A stretch of DNA of 34,759 bases from the NCBI GenBank assembly GCA_012729765.1, contig JAAYCM010000120.1, forward strand, positions 1 to 34,759, read 5' to 3'. Source of the DNA: Chloroflexota bacterium (GTDB taxonomy: Bacteria; Chloroflexota; Anaerolineae; Aggregatilineales; Aggregatilineaceae). The position numbers were made by a program, and so were the translations under genes. Positions 1-7,513 of this stretch are shown here, piece after piece; the first letter of the stretch is position 1; the number at the start of each line of letters is the position of its first letter. The notes beneath the pieces are model-generated. The model had not been told where the DNA came from. It was given only the letters and a program-made list of their open reading frames with translations, and ran no database searches.

Positions 1-71
1 AGCGCAAACAGGCTGTAGAGTCCCCCAAGCCAGAGCGCATTCACGACTTGCTGAGGAATGTTCACATCCAT
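1..71 (-). CDS. livH: LivH-type ABC permease, N-terminal fragment (runs off left edge)
   Basis: The minus strand from the ATG at 71 encodes 23 codons before the window ends: it begins MDVNIPQQVVNALWLGGLYS, which aligns with the start of the complete LivH in this window (MDLTFFVQQLFNALQLGSLY). In this family the N-terminus leads into the first transmembrane helix of an inner-membrane permease for branched-chain amino acids or related amides. It lies 70 nt downstream of a terminator-like hairpin that follows a binding-protein gene, the same order as in the complete system to the right. The ribosome-binding site is weak (GAG-like). The fragment is short, so identity rests on the local similarity and the gene order. 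Confidence 0.75.
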   Translation of the reverse strand, partial: MDVNIPQQVVNALWLGGLYSLFA

Positions 72-141
72 CACGAACTCGATTCGCAGGTGCCCGATAG
101 GCCGGGTCGCCGCAGCAAACACGCGCAGGTGATAAAAGAGC

Positions 142-172
142 AAAAAGGGGGAACTCCCACCGGAATTCCCCC
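142..172 (-). terminator. Intrinsic terminator/attenuator after binding protein 1
   Basis: On the minus strand an 11-bp stem (arms 162-172 and 147-157, one G-U pair, 4-nt loop) is followed directly by five U residues (142-146). It begins 14 nt after the stop of the binding-protein gene and lies before the next livH. It probably lets only part of the transcripts continue into the permease genes. Confidence 0.8.
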
Positions 173-185
173 TGCTGTACAGCCT

Positions 186-1433
186 CTATTCTGCGGCAGC
201 CGCCTCGAACGCCTGCGCCGCCGTCTCGTCGGTCAGCAGGTCGAACTGGCCGCCCAGCACGATCTGCGCCACCGGATCGTGAACCGGGTTGCGCTCCTCG
301 TCGAACGAGTAGACCCCCAGCGGCGAGTCGAAGTCGGCCAGCCCGGCCAGCGCCTCGCGCACGGCATCCGGCTCAGCCGAGTCGGCGCAGCGAATCGCCG
401 CAGCCGCCAGCCACGCGCCGGTATAGGCCTGGGCCGCGAACTGATCGGGCGAGCCGCCGTAGGCTTCCTCGTAGGCGGTGCTGAAGAACTGGCTCGATTC
501 GGACGGGTTGCTGACGTTCCAGGCCGCGCCCACGATCACACCCTCGGCGGCTGCGCCGGCCTGCTCGAACAGCGCGGGGGAGTTGAAGCCATTGCCGCCG
601 ATGATCGGCCCGGTGTAGCCAAGCTGGCGGGCCTGCTGCACGATCGGAACGGCCTCGGCCACCAGCGCCGACACCACGATCGCGTCTGGCTCGTCGTTGA
701 TGATGTTGGTCAGTTGGGGTGAGAAATCGACATCGCCGCGCGCAAACGTCTCTTCGCGCAGCACTTCGACGCCCTGCTCTTCGAGCGCCTGTTGGAAGAC
801 TTCGTAGCCGCTGACCGTGAAGTCATCGTCGTTGCCATACATCACGCCTACCTGCTCCAGGCCGAGAATCTCGGTGGCCGAAGCGACCGTGCCGGGGATC
901 ACGGCGGATTCGGGCAGGCTGTTACGGAAAACATATTGGTCGAGTTCGGGGTCATCATTCATGGTGGTAATCCCGGTGGCAGTGTTGCTCACCCCCATGA
1001 CGGGGATGCCCGCCTCAGCCGCGACCGGGTCGGCGGCGAAAGCCTGGCTGGAGAGCGTCGGGCCGATGATGATCGACACGTCCGGCTCGGCGGCCAGATT
1101 CTCCATCGCGGCGATCGAGGTTTCGGGATCGCTGCCGCCGTCCTCATGCAGCGCGACCAGCGTCGTGCCCTCGCCCAGATAGCCGCTGCCGTTGATCTGC
1201 GTCACGGCCAGATCGACCGCGCGCTGCTGCGGCTCGCCATAGACCGCCACGCTGCCCGATACGCCGAACACCGTGCCGATGAAGACTTCTTCCGGCAAAT
1301 TTTCGGACGTCGGGCAGACATCCCACGCGCCAATCGGCGGCTGTTCGCCCCCATCCTGCGCGCGTGCCAGCCCTGGCACACTTCCGGCGACACAAACCAG
1401 CAATATAAGTAGAACTCGAAGGGAGTACTTCAT
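186..1433 (-). CDS. ABC transporter substrate-binding protein, branched-chain amino acid type (Peripla_BP_6)
   Basis: Predicted 415-aa extracytoplasmic binding protein that delivers a ligand (leucine-type amino acid, amide or urea; specificity not readable) to a LivHM permease. The N-terminus is a signal peptide (MKYSLRVLLILLV..., hydrophobic core, small residues before RAQDGG). The mature part shows the type I periplasmic-binding fold of LivJ/LivK proteins: an opening strand GTVFGVSGSVAVYG, then IIGPTLSSQA, VGVMYGNDDD and PDAIVVSAL. The ATG at 1433 is chosen because AGGAGG lies 8 nt upstream; an in-frame extension to 1496 would overlap the promoter and precede the signal peptide. It is followed by a terminator-like hairpin and then a partial livH, so it heads the second transport system. 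It resembles the second binding protein at 6071-7264 in fold and gene position, which suggests duplication of the system. Confidence 0.9.
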   Translation of the reverse strand: MKYSLRVLLILLVCVAGSVPGLARAQDGGEQPPIGAWDVCPTSENLPEEVFIGTVFGVSGSVAVYGEPQQRAVDLAVTQINGSGYLGEGTTLVALHEDGGSDPETSIAAMENLAAEPDVSIIIGPTLSSQAFAADPVAAEAGIPVMGVSNTATGITTMNDDPELDQYVFRNSLPESAVIPGTVASATEILGLEQVGVMYGNDDDFTVSGYEVFQQALEEQGVEVLREETFARGDVDFSPQLTNIINDEPDAIVVSALVAEAVPIVQQARQLGYTGPIIGGNGFNSPALFEQAGAAAEGVIVGAAWNVSNPSESSQFFSTAYEEAYGGSPDQFAAQAYTGAWLAAAAIRCADSAEPDAVREALAGLADFDSPLGVYSFDEERNPVHDPVAQIVLGGQFDLLTDETAAQAFEAAAAE

Positions 1434-1467
1434 GGTTTTCGCCTCCTGAGCTAGCCTCACACTCAGA

Positions 1468-1496
1468 TATATACAATAAGTGTCTGATTTGTACAA
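1468..1496 (-). promoter_or_regulatory. Sigma-70-type promoter for binding protein 1
   Basis: Minus strand: -35 TTGTAC (1496-1491), 17-nt spacer, -10 TATATA (1473-1468), in an AT-rich stretch that stands out from the GC-rich surroundings. The start would lie about 30 nt before the ATG at 1433. It makes binding protein 1 a separate transcription unit from livF. Confidence 0.65.
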
Positions 1497-1552
1497 TTAA
1501 ACAAGATGCTCATAGTAAAATAAAGGTGATACACGGTGGGTTTGGGGGGATT

Positions 1553-1599
1553 GTTCCGGCACCCGGCGCTGACGTTGGCTGCCGTGCGAGTGCCGGAAC
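1553..1599 (-). terminator. Hairpin after livF, possible operon terminator
   Basis: A perfect 10-bp inverted repeat (GTTCCGGCAC at 1553-1562 and its complement at 1590-1599) encloses a 27-nt loop that can pair further inside. It starts 12 nt past the livF stop. There is no U-tract after it on either strand, so termination would have to be weak or factor-dependent. Confidence 0.5.
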
Positions 1600-1611
1600 G
1601 GATTGAGTTGT

Positions 1612-2316
1612 CTAGCCGCCCAGGTAGGCGCGCTGCACGTCGGGACTCTGCGCCAGCTCGCGGCTGGCCCCGGCCAAAACGATGTTGCCTGTTTCGAGCA
1701 CATAACCGCGATTCGCCAGCTTGAGCGCCATGTGGGCGTTCTGCTCGACCAGCAGGATCGTCACGCCCTCGCGGTTGATCTCGGCCAGAATCTCAAAAAT
1801 CTGCTGGACCAGCAGCGGGGCCAGGCCCATCGATGGCTCGTCGAGCAGCATACAGTTGCCGCCCGTCACCAGCGCCCGCCCCACAGCCAGCATCTGCTGC
1901 TCGCCGCCGGAGAGCGTATCGCCCAACTGGCCCCGGCGTTCTTGCAGGCGCGGGAAGTAGCCGTAGACGCGCTCGATACGCCGGCTCAGCTCGGCGGCAT
2001 CAAGCTGGAATCCAGCCAACCGCAGGTTTTCGTAGACGGTCAGATTACCGAAGATGCGCCGCCCTTCGGGCACCAGCGCCAGCCCCAGTTTGACCACGTC
2101 ATGCGCGCTGCGGCCCGCGATGCTCGCGCCCTTGAACTCGATCGCGCCGCTGTCGGGCGCCTGGAGTCCGGCCACGGTATTCAGGATGGTCGATTTGCCC
2201 GCGCCGTTGGCCCCGATCAGGGTCACGATCTCGCCTTCTTCGACCTCGAACGAGACGCCGTGCACCGCGTGGATGTTGCCATAGGATACGTGTAGATCGC
2301 GCACGCTGAGCAGCAT
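1612..2316 (-). CDS. livF: Branched-chain amino acid ABC transporter ATPase LivF
   Basis: Cytoplasmic ATPase subunit of 234 aa, the usual LivF length. Walker A (GANGAGKST) is at residues 35-43, followed by the signature LSGGEQQMLAVGRAL and the Walker B-D segment MLLDEPSMGL. The SMGLAP stretch after Walker B is typical of LivF rather than LivG. The start at 2316 is supported by a TGATG overlap with the livG stop, giving translational coupling; an in-frame extension to 2508 lies wholly inside livG and has no homology. It should pair with LivG as a heterodimer driving LivHM. It is the last gene of this operon. Confidence 0.93.
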   Translation of the reverse strand: MLLSVRDLHVSYGNIHAVHGVSFEVEEGEIVTLIGANGAGKSTILNTVAGLQAPDSGAIEFKGASIAGRSAHDVVKLGLALVPEGRRIFGNLTVYENLRLAGFQLDAAELSRRIERVYGYFPRLQERRGQLGDTLSGGEQQMLAVGRALVTGGNCMLLDEPSMGLAPLLVQQIFEILAEINREGVTILLVEQNAHMALKLANRGYVLETGNIVLAGASRELAQSPDVQRAYLGG

Positions 2317-3092
2317 CAGAGTATCTCCTCGGTCTGTTCTCCCAGATACGCCTCGATCACCTGGGGGTTGTTGCGCACTTCTGCCGGTGTGCCCTCGGCA
2401 ATCGTCGCGCCGAAGTCGAGCACGGTGATCCGCTCGCAGATGTTCATCACCAGCCGCATCTGGTGCTCGATCAGGCAGATCGTCAGGCTGAATTCGTCGC
2501 GAATCCACTGGATGAAGTCGAGCAGGGCCGAAATCTCATACGGGTTCATCCCGGCGGCTGGCTCGTCGAGCAGCAGCAGTTTGGGCCGCGACGCCAGCGC
2601 GCGCACGATCTCGACCCGGCGCTGCTCGCCATAGGGCAGATTCTTGACCGGCTCGCGGGCATAACGCTCCAGCTTGAAGAGGCGCAGCAGGTCCATCGCG
2701 TGCGCTTCGATCTCCTGTTCCTGGCGGCGGTAGCGTCCCAGGTGCAGAAAGACCTCGGCCAGGTTGTAGCTGATCATGTTGTGGTGCGCGACCTTCACAT
2801 TGTCCAGCACCGACATCATGTTCCACAACCGGATCGTCTGGAAGGTGCGGCTGATGCCCAGGCGGTTGATCGCGTGCGGCGATTTGCCGATCAGCTCCTC
2901 GCCCCGGAAAAGAATCTGCCCCTCGCTGGCCTGGTACGCGCCGGTTATGAGGTTAAAGACGGTCGTCTTGCCTGCCCCGTTGGGACCGATCAGGCCGATC
3001 AGCTCGCCCTCGTTCAGCGTCAGATTGAAGGTATCGACCGCTTTCAGGCCGCCGAAGTAGTGGCTGAGCCGGTTAATGTGCAGCAGCGTCAT
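2316..3092 (-). CDS. livG: Branched-chain amino acid ABC transporter ATPase LivG
   Basis: Cytoplasmic ATPase subunit of 258 aa. Walker A (GPNGAGKTT) is at residues 36-44, the signature has the LivG form LPYGEQRRVEIVRAL, Walker B is LLLLDEPAAGMNP, and the switch histidine lies in CLIEHQM. The long insertion between Walker A and the signature containing GISRTFQTIRLW is characteristic of LivG. The start has a GGGGGGA ribosome-binding site 7 nt upstream and overlaps the end of livM by 20 nt. The gene also overlaps livF by one base, so livM, livG and livF are tightly coupled. Confidence 0.94.
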   Translation of the reverse strand: MTLLHINRLSHYFGGLKAVDTFNLTLNEGELIGLIGPNGAGKTTVFNLITGAYQASEGQILFRGEELIGKSPHAINRLGISRTFQTIRLWNMMSVLDNVKVAHHNMISYNLAEVFLHLGRYRRQEQEIEAHAMDLLRLFKLERYAREPVKNLPYGEQRRVEIVRALASRPKLLLLDEPAAGMNPYEISALLDFIQWIRDEFSLTICLIEHQMRLVMNICERITVLDFGATIAEGTPAEVRNNPQVIEAYLGEQTEEIL

Positions 3093-5079
3093 CGCCGGTC
3101 CCCCCTATGGTAATCGGTAATCCCTTGTCAGTGGCGCGCCCCCGGAAGCCGCGCAGATTGATGTTGATCTCGCGGAAGCCGAACAAGCCCTGAGGCCGGT
3201 GCAGCATCAGCAGGATCAGGATGAGGGGGATGGCGACCCATTTCAGCACGGCCAGCGGGCGGAACGCCTCGATCAGAATCGTGAACAGCACCGCCGCGAT
3301 GATCGAGCCGCTGATGCTGCCCATCCCGCCCAGGTAGACCATCACCAGCACCTCGGTCGATTTCAGGATACCGAACATGCCGGGGTTGACATAGGCCAGC
3401 ACATGCGCGAAGAGGCCGCCCGCCATCCCGGCGATGAACGACGACACCAGGAACGCTACCAGCTTGATCCGGCGCGTGTTGATACCCATCAGCTCGGCGG
3501 CGATCTCGTCCTCGCGGATAGCGATGATACCCTTGCCCAGCGTCGAATTGACCAGGCTGTGAATCGCCAGCACCGACACCACCGTAAAGACGAACACCCA
3601 CGAGAAATCGGTCCAGATCGGCACCCCGTTCAGGCCGCGCGGCCCGCCAATGGCCGAGACATTGTTGATCACGCCGGTCACGATGAAGTTGACGGCCAGC
3701 GTGACGATGGCGAGATAGTCGCCGCGCGTGCGGAAGGACGGGAACGCGACCATCAGCCCGGCCAGCGCCGCCGCCGCGCCGCCCGCCACCAGCGCGACGA
3801 TGAAGCCCAGCGGCAGCCCCCACTCCGACGGCAGCGCCGCGCTGCCGAATACATTGCTATCGGTGAACAGCCACATCGTCAGCACCGCCGAGACATACGC
3901 GCCGACCGCCATAAACCCGGCGTGCCCCACCGAAAACTCGCCCATATAACCGTTCACGAGATTTAGGCTGACGGTCAGCATGACGTTGACGCCGATATAG
4001 ATCAGCACCAGCTCGCGGTAGTCGTTCAGGCCGCCCCAGATCGTCAGGCCGAGATAGAGCACGCCAAGCTGGAGCAGGATACCGAGCCAGCCCGGCAGCG
4101 CCACCAGCAGACGGTTGGCCGGCCCGCGCAGCAGCAGCGCCACGACGATGACCGGGATCACGAACAGCACCACGTCATATTCGAGCACGTCGAGCAGCAG
4201 GCTGAAGAACCCCGGCTCGCGCGCGCTCTGCGTGAAGAGCGAGTCGAAGAACGTCTCGCCTAAGCCGCGCAGCGCGTCCCACGACGAGCGCAGCGGCGCA
4301 TCGAACGTCTTGCCCGGCGCGGGGAAGAAGGGGGTCAGCACGCCGCTGAAGTCCAAATCGGAGAACGGCTCCAGCAGGTCGGTCGCGCCGAACAGGCTCA
4401 GCGGTCGCCGGAAGCCGAGCAGCCCGGCAAACGATGCCCCGTCGCGCCGCTCCAGCTCGACCGCCGCGACGATGCCGATCAGATAGGCCAGCATCGGCGT
4501 GCGCGCCATCATCTGCCGGAAGCGGCGGAAAAACCAGCGGAACGGTCGCCTCCAGCGCGGGACTTCGATCACCTGCACCGGCTCGGCGGTGTCCTGCGGC
4601 GCGACGATAACCTTGAGCGGTTTTTCGTGCGGGTACGGGATAAAGGCCTGCACGATCAGGCCGATCAGCGCCACCAGCCCCACCCAGAAGCCGCTGCCGA
4701 CGAACTCGAATTCGTCGGGTGTGGTGCTGCGGCCCTCATACCAGAACGCGCCGTAGTAGTAGGCCAGCGCCAGCGCGCCCACCACCAGGATCATGACCGG
4801 CACGGCTCGATCATAGCGCCGGCTCGCCAGCTCCCACAGCGCCAGCGCGCCCGCCGCCAGTGCCGCGATCGGCAGCGTCAGCAGAAACATATGCGACACG
4901 CGCCCGGCCAGATCGAGATCGTCCTCAGTATCCGTCGCGATCTGATAGCCGGTCACCGTCCCGGCGTCGTCGTCCAGCTCGTACCAGGGCAGGACGAAGA
5001 ACGCCACCAGGATCACCAGGGCGGCCACCACTGCGAGCACATCCCCCAACGAGAAGGGTAAGCGGTTCGTTGCAAACAT
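3073..5079 (-). CDS. livM: LivM-type permease with a long N-terminal membrane extension
   Basis: Inner-membrane permease partner of LivH. The C-terminal half, from about residue 355 of 668, is a standard LivM: IGVNVMLTVSLNLVNGYMGE, then FSVGHAGFMAVGAY, GDYLAIVTLAVNFI, and the coupling-helix region KGIIAIREDEIAAELMG. The first 350 residues are unusual: a predicted helix at about 13-31, three more at about 64-85, 93-113 and 128-147, a basic segment (WRRPFRWFFRRFR) near 176, and further hydrophobic segments at about 300-345. LivM proteins are commonly 300-430 aa, so about 250-350 residues are extra. Start at 5079 lies 8 nt after the livH stop; no better internal start is obvious and the ribosome-binding site is weak. 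The extension is in frame without stops, so it looks like a real part of the protein rather than an upstream pseudogene. Confidence 0.88.
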   Translation of the reverse strand: MFATNRLPFSLGDVLAVVAALVILVAFFVLPWYELDDDAGTVTGYQIATDTEDDLDLAGRVSHMFLLTLPIAALAAGALALWELASRRYDRAVPVMILVVGALALAYYYGAFWYEGRSTTPDEFEFVGSGFWVGLVALIGLIVQAFIPYPHEKPLKVIVAPQDTAEPVQVIEVPRWRRPFRWFFRRFRQMMARTPMLAYLIGIVAAVELERRDGASFAGLLGFRRPLSLFGATDLLEPFSDLDFSGVLTPFFPAPGKTFDAPLRSSWDALRGLGETFFDSLFTQSAREPGFFSLLLDVLEYDVVLFVIPVIVVALLLRGPANRLLVALPGWLGILLQLGVLYLGLTIWGGLNDYRELVLIYIGVNVMLTVSLNLVNGYMGEFSVGHAGFMAVGAYVSAVLTMWLFTDSNVFGSAALPSEWGLPLGFIVALVAGGAAAALAGLMVAFPSFRTRGDYLAIVTLAVNFIVTGVINNVSAIGGPRGLNGVPIWTDFSWVFVFTVVSVLAIHSLVNSTLGKGIIAIREDEIAAELMGINTRRIKLVAFLVSSFIAGMAGGLFAHVLAYVNPGMFGILKSTEVLVMVYLGGMGSISGSIIAAVLFTILIEAFRPLAVLKWVAIPLILILLMLHRPQGLFGFREININLRGFRGRATDKGLPITIGGTGDDAAAH

Positions 5080-5087
5080 TCTTTCGC

Positions 5088-5990
5088 CTACACTTTCTGG
5101 CGGCGCGCCACGCCGAACAGCCCGGTCGGGCGCACGACCAAGATGATCAGCAGCAGGCCGAAGACAATCGGGTCGCGCCAGGTCGAGGTGATCCCGATGT
5201 CTTTGCCGTAGGCCACCGTGTAGATTTCGATGAAGCCCAGCAGCAGCCCGCCCAGCATCGCCCCGCGAATATCACCGATCCCGCCGACTACCGCTGCGAT
5301 GAACGCCTTCCAGCCGACGCGCAGGCCCATATAGGGGCTGAGCACCGGGAAGGCCGTGCCCCACAGAATCCCACCCGCCGCCGCGAGACTGGCCCCCAGC
5401 AGGAAGGTCAGCGAGATGATCTGATTCTGCGAGACGCCCATCAGCGGGACGGCGAACTTGTCGTAGGAGATAGCGCGCATCGCCATCCCCCATTTGGTGC
5501 GCTGGACGATGGCATACAGCCCGAAGAACAGCACAAAAGCGAGCACGATAATGATAATTTTGACGCTGGTCAGGTTCACCCCGGCGATACTGAAGCTGGT
5601 GGTGTTGATGAAGCCTTCGGGGTAGCTGCGCGGATCGGCCCCGGTCAGCGCCAGCATCCCATTCTCCAGCAGCAGCCCGACGCCCAGGGCCGTGATCACG
5701 ACCGACAGGCGTGAGGCGTGGCGCAGCGGCTTGTAGGCAACCCGCTCGATGGTGACGCCGAGCAGCCCGGTCAGCAGCATCGAAACGATCAGCGCCGCCA
5801 CGAACGGCAGGCCCAGCACCATCGAGGCAAACACGCCCAGGAACGCGCCCACCATGAAGATATCGCCATGCGCGAAGTTGATCAGCAGCAGCACGCCGTA
5901 GACCATCGTATAGCCGAGCGCGATCAGGGCATAGAGGCTGCCAAGCTGGAGCGCGTTAAACAACTGCTGCACAAAAAACGTGAGATCCAT
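5088..5990 (-). CDS. livH: Branched-chain amino acid ABC transporter permease LivH
   Basis: Inner-membrane permease of 300 aa with about eight hydrophobic segments. Family landmarks are the N-terminal FNALQLGSLYALIALGYTMV, the INFAHGDIFMVGAF segment, and the ABC-coupling region KWGMAMRAISYDKFAVPLMG. The C-terminus PTGLFGVARRQKV is typical. The ATG at 5990 is preferred over one seven codons upstream because GGAG lies 8 nt before it. It follows the terminator-like hairpin behind binding protein 2 and is separated from livM by only 8 nt. LivH and LivM form the heterodimeric channel. Confidence 0.94.
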   Translation of the reverse strand: MDLTFFVQQLFNALQLGSLYALIALGYTMVYGVLLLINFAHGDIFMVGAFLGVFASMVLGLPFVAALIVSMLLTGLLGVTIERVAYKPLRHASRLSVVITALGVGLLLENGMLALTGADPRSYPEGFINTTSFSIAGVNLTSVKIIIIVLAFVLFFGLYAIVQRTKWGMAMRAISYDKFAVPLMGVSQNQIISLTFLLGASLAAAGGILWGTAFPVLSPYMGLRVGWKAFIAAVVGGIGDIRGAMLGGLLLGFIEIYTVAYGKDIGITSTWRDPIVFGLLLIILVVRPTGLFGVARRQKV

Positions 5991-6023
5991 ACAGATGTCT
6001 CCGCAGTACAACCCGTGCTGATT

Positions 6024-6061
6024 AAAAAGTGGAGCGCCCCACCGGGCCGGTGGAGCGCTCC
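6024..6061 (-). terminator. Intrinsic terminator/attenuator between binding protein 2 and livH
   Basis: Minus strand: a stem of about 13 bp (arms 6049-6061 and 6031-6043, one G-U pair, 5-nt loop) is followed two bases later by five U residues (6028-6024). It starts 9 nt after the binding-protein stop. Because livH follows 34 nt later on the same strand without an obvious new promoter, it probably acts as a partial terminator or a 3' stabiliser of the upstream mRNA. Confidence 0.82.
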
Positions 6062-6070
6062 GGATGGGCG

Positions 6071-7264
6071 TCAGTCAGTGGTTTCGGGTGGGAAACCCGC
6101 CGGGCAGGCGGAGTCGTAGTAGGTAAACGCGCCGTCCTTGATCTGGATGATCACGGCACATTTGATCGGGTCGCCCTGCTCATCGAAGCTCATCACGCCG
6201 GTGACACCCTCGAACAACTCAACCGAGGCGAGCGCGTCGCGGATTTCGGCCTTGTCGAGCGAGTTGGCATCTTCGATGGCGGTGAAGAGCAGTTGGAAGG
6301 CGTCATAGGTCAGCGCCGCCACGTCATCGGGCTTGGCCCCATATTCCTGCTCGTAGGCAGTGATGAAGGTCTGGCCGACCTCGGTTGCGATGTCCGGCGC
6401 GTAGTGGGTGCTGAAGAACAGGCCCTCGCACGCTGCGCCGCACAGATCGAGCAGGTCTGGCGTGCCCCAGCTATCGCTGCCGACGATCTGGCCCTCATAG
6501 CCCAGATCGCGCGCCTGCTGGACAATCAGCGGAACCTCGTTATAGTACTGGGGCGTGAAGAGCACGTCAGGACTGGCGTTGATGATGTTGGTGAGCTGCG
6601 AGCTGAAGTCGGTGTCGCCGGTAGTAAAGCTCTCGAACGCCACGACCTCGATCCCGGCGTCGGTGGCGGCATCACGGAAGTTTTCGGCCAGGCCCTTCGG
6701 ATAGTCGCTCGCCACGTCGTAGAGCACGGCAGCCGTCTGCGCGCCAAACTCGCTGGCGGCGAAATTGGCGACCACCGGCCCCTGGAACGGATCGAGGAAG
6801 GCCACGCGGAACACCCAGGGCCGGTCGAAGGTCGTATCGGGGTTGGTGGACCAGGGGCTGATCATGGGCGTCTCGCGGTCGTTGGCGACCTGGCCGGTCG
6901 GAACGGCCTGCCGCGACGCCTGCGGGCCAATGATCGCGGTCACTTCTTCTTCGACGATCAGCCGGGTGGCGACAGCGACCGAGGACTCAGCCTTGGCCTC
7001 GTTGTCCTCAACCAGGATGATGACCTCGTAGTTCTCGTCGTCGATTTGCAGGCCGCACTCGGCATTCACTTCGGCGACGGCCATCTCCGCCGCTTCGACC
7101 GTGCTCTGGCCGACTTTTGGAATCTCGCCGGTGAGGGGAGCGATCACGCCAATATAGATTTCGCCGGCAAAATCGCAGTCATCCTGGGCGCTCACGGGCG
7201 CGAAGCCCAGAGTCATCCCAATCACGGACAGGGTGAGAATCACGCCGACAATACGCTTGTTCAT
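6071..7264 (-). CDS. ABC transporter substrate-binding protein, branched-chain amino acid type (Peripla_BP_6)
   Basis: 397-aa secreted binding protein heading the livHMGF operon. A signal peptide (MNKRIVGVILTLSVIGMTLG..., likely cleaved after PVSA near residue 26) is followed by the type I periplasmic-binding fold: YIGVIAPLTGEIPKVGQ, AIIGPQASRQAVP, the ATP-independent hinge region TAAVLYDVASDYPKGLAENF, and a C-terminal FQLLFTAIEDAN helix. Two cysteines (CGLQ and the CGAAC pair) could form disulfides. AGGAGA lies 11 nt before the ATG. The ligand cannot be inferred from sequence alone; leucine-type amino acids, amides and urea all use this family. The gene is divergent from alr. Confidence 0.92.
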   Translation of the reverse strand: MNKRIVGVILTLSVIGMTLGFAPVSAQDDCDFAGEIYIGVIAPLTGEIPKVGQSTVEAAEMAVAEVNAECGLQIDDENYEVIILVEDNEAKAESSVAVATRLIVEEEVTAIIGPQASRQAVPTGQVANDRETPMISPWSTNPDTTFDRPWVFRVAFLDPFQGPVVANFAASEFGAQTAAVLYDVASDYPKGLAENFRDAATDAGIEVVAFESFTTGDTDFSSQLTNIINASPDVLFTPQYYNEVPLIVQQARDLGYEGQIVGSDSWGTPDLLDLCGAACEGLFFSTHYAPDIATEVGQTFITAYEQEYGAKPDDVAALTYDAFQLLFTAIEDANSLDKAEIRDALASVELFEGVTGVMSFDEQGDPIKCAVIIQIKDGAFTYYDSACPAGFPPETTD

Positions 7265-7341
7265 GGTTTCTCTGTCTCCTGTGCTGGTGAGAGCGGATCA
7301 GAAAAAATATAATTGACGGGCCGTGCCGGTAGGCTGCGTGG

Positions 7342-7350
7342 CACCTCCTT
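7342..7350 (-). promoter_or_regulatory. Orphan consensus Shine-Dalgarno in the leader of binding protein 2
   Basis: The minus strand carries AAGGAGGTG, a full-length match to the 16S 3' end, about 78 nt upstream of the binding-protein start. No ATG, GTG or TTG lies at usable spacing after it. Part of it can pair in a 5-bp stem (7323-7327 with 7340-7344). Its function is unknown. Confidence 0.4.
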
Positions 7351-7460
7351 GTGCAGAACACACGTTAACCGGTGGGGAGAATACGGCTAACATGACGATA
7401 TCACGAGTTTAGGTAGCAATTCTATTTCAGAACACGGCCAGACTACAAGTCGCCGCGTCG

Positions 7461-7466
7461 TATACT
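7461..7466 (+). promoter_or_regulatory. Candidate -10 element for alr
   Basis: TATACT lies 47 nt before the alr start. The corresponding -35 position is poor (CCAGAC at 17-nt spacing), so the promoter is only suggested. Confidence 0.4.
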
Positions 7467-7513
7467 TTGACCATGAACGCAATCAATGCGCCCGCCAGTC
7501 TGGAAAGAATCCT

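Noticed and set aside
2317..2508. Upstream in-frame extension of livF
   Set aside because: Lies inside livG, has no homology, and the TGATG junction gives a better start.
6029..7312. 427-codon plus-strand frame opposite binding protein 2
   Set aside because: Antisense shadow; the minus-strand protein has a signal peptide and a clear family fold.
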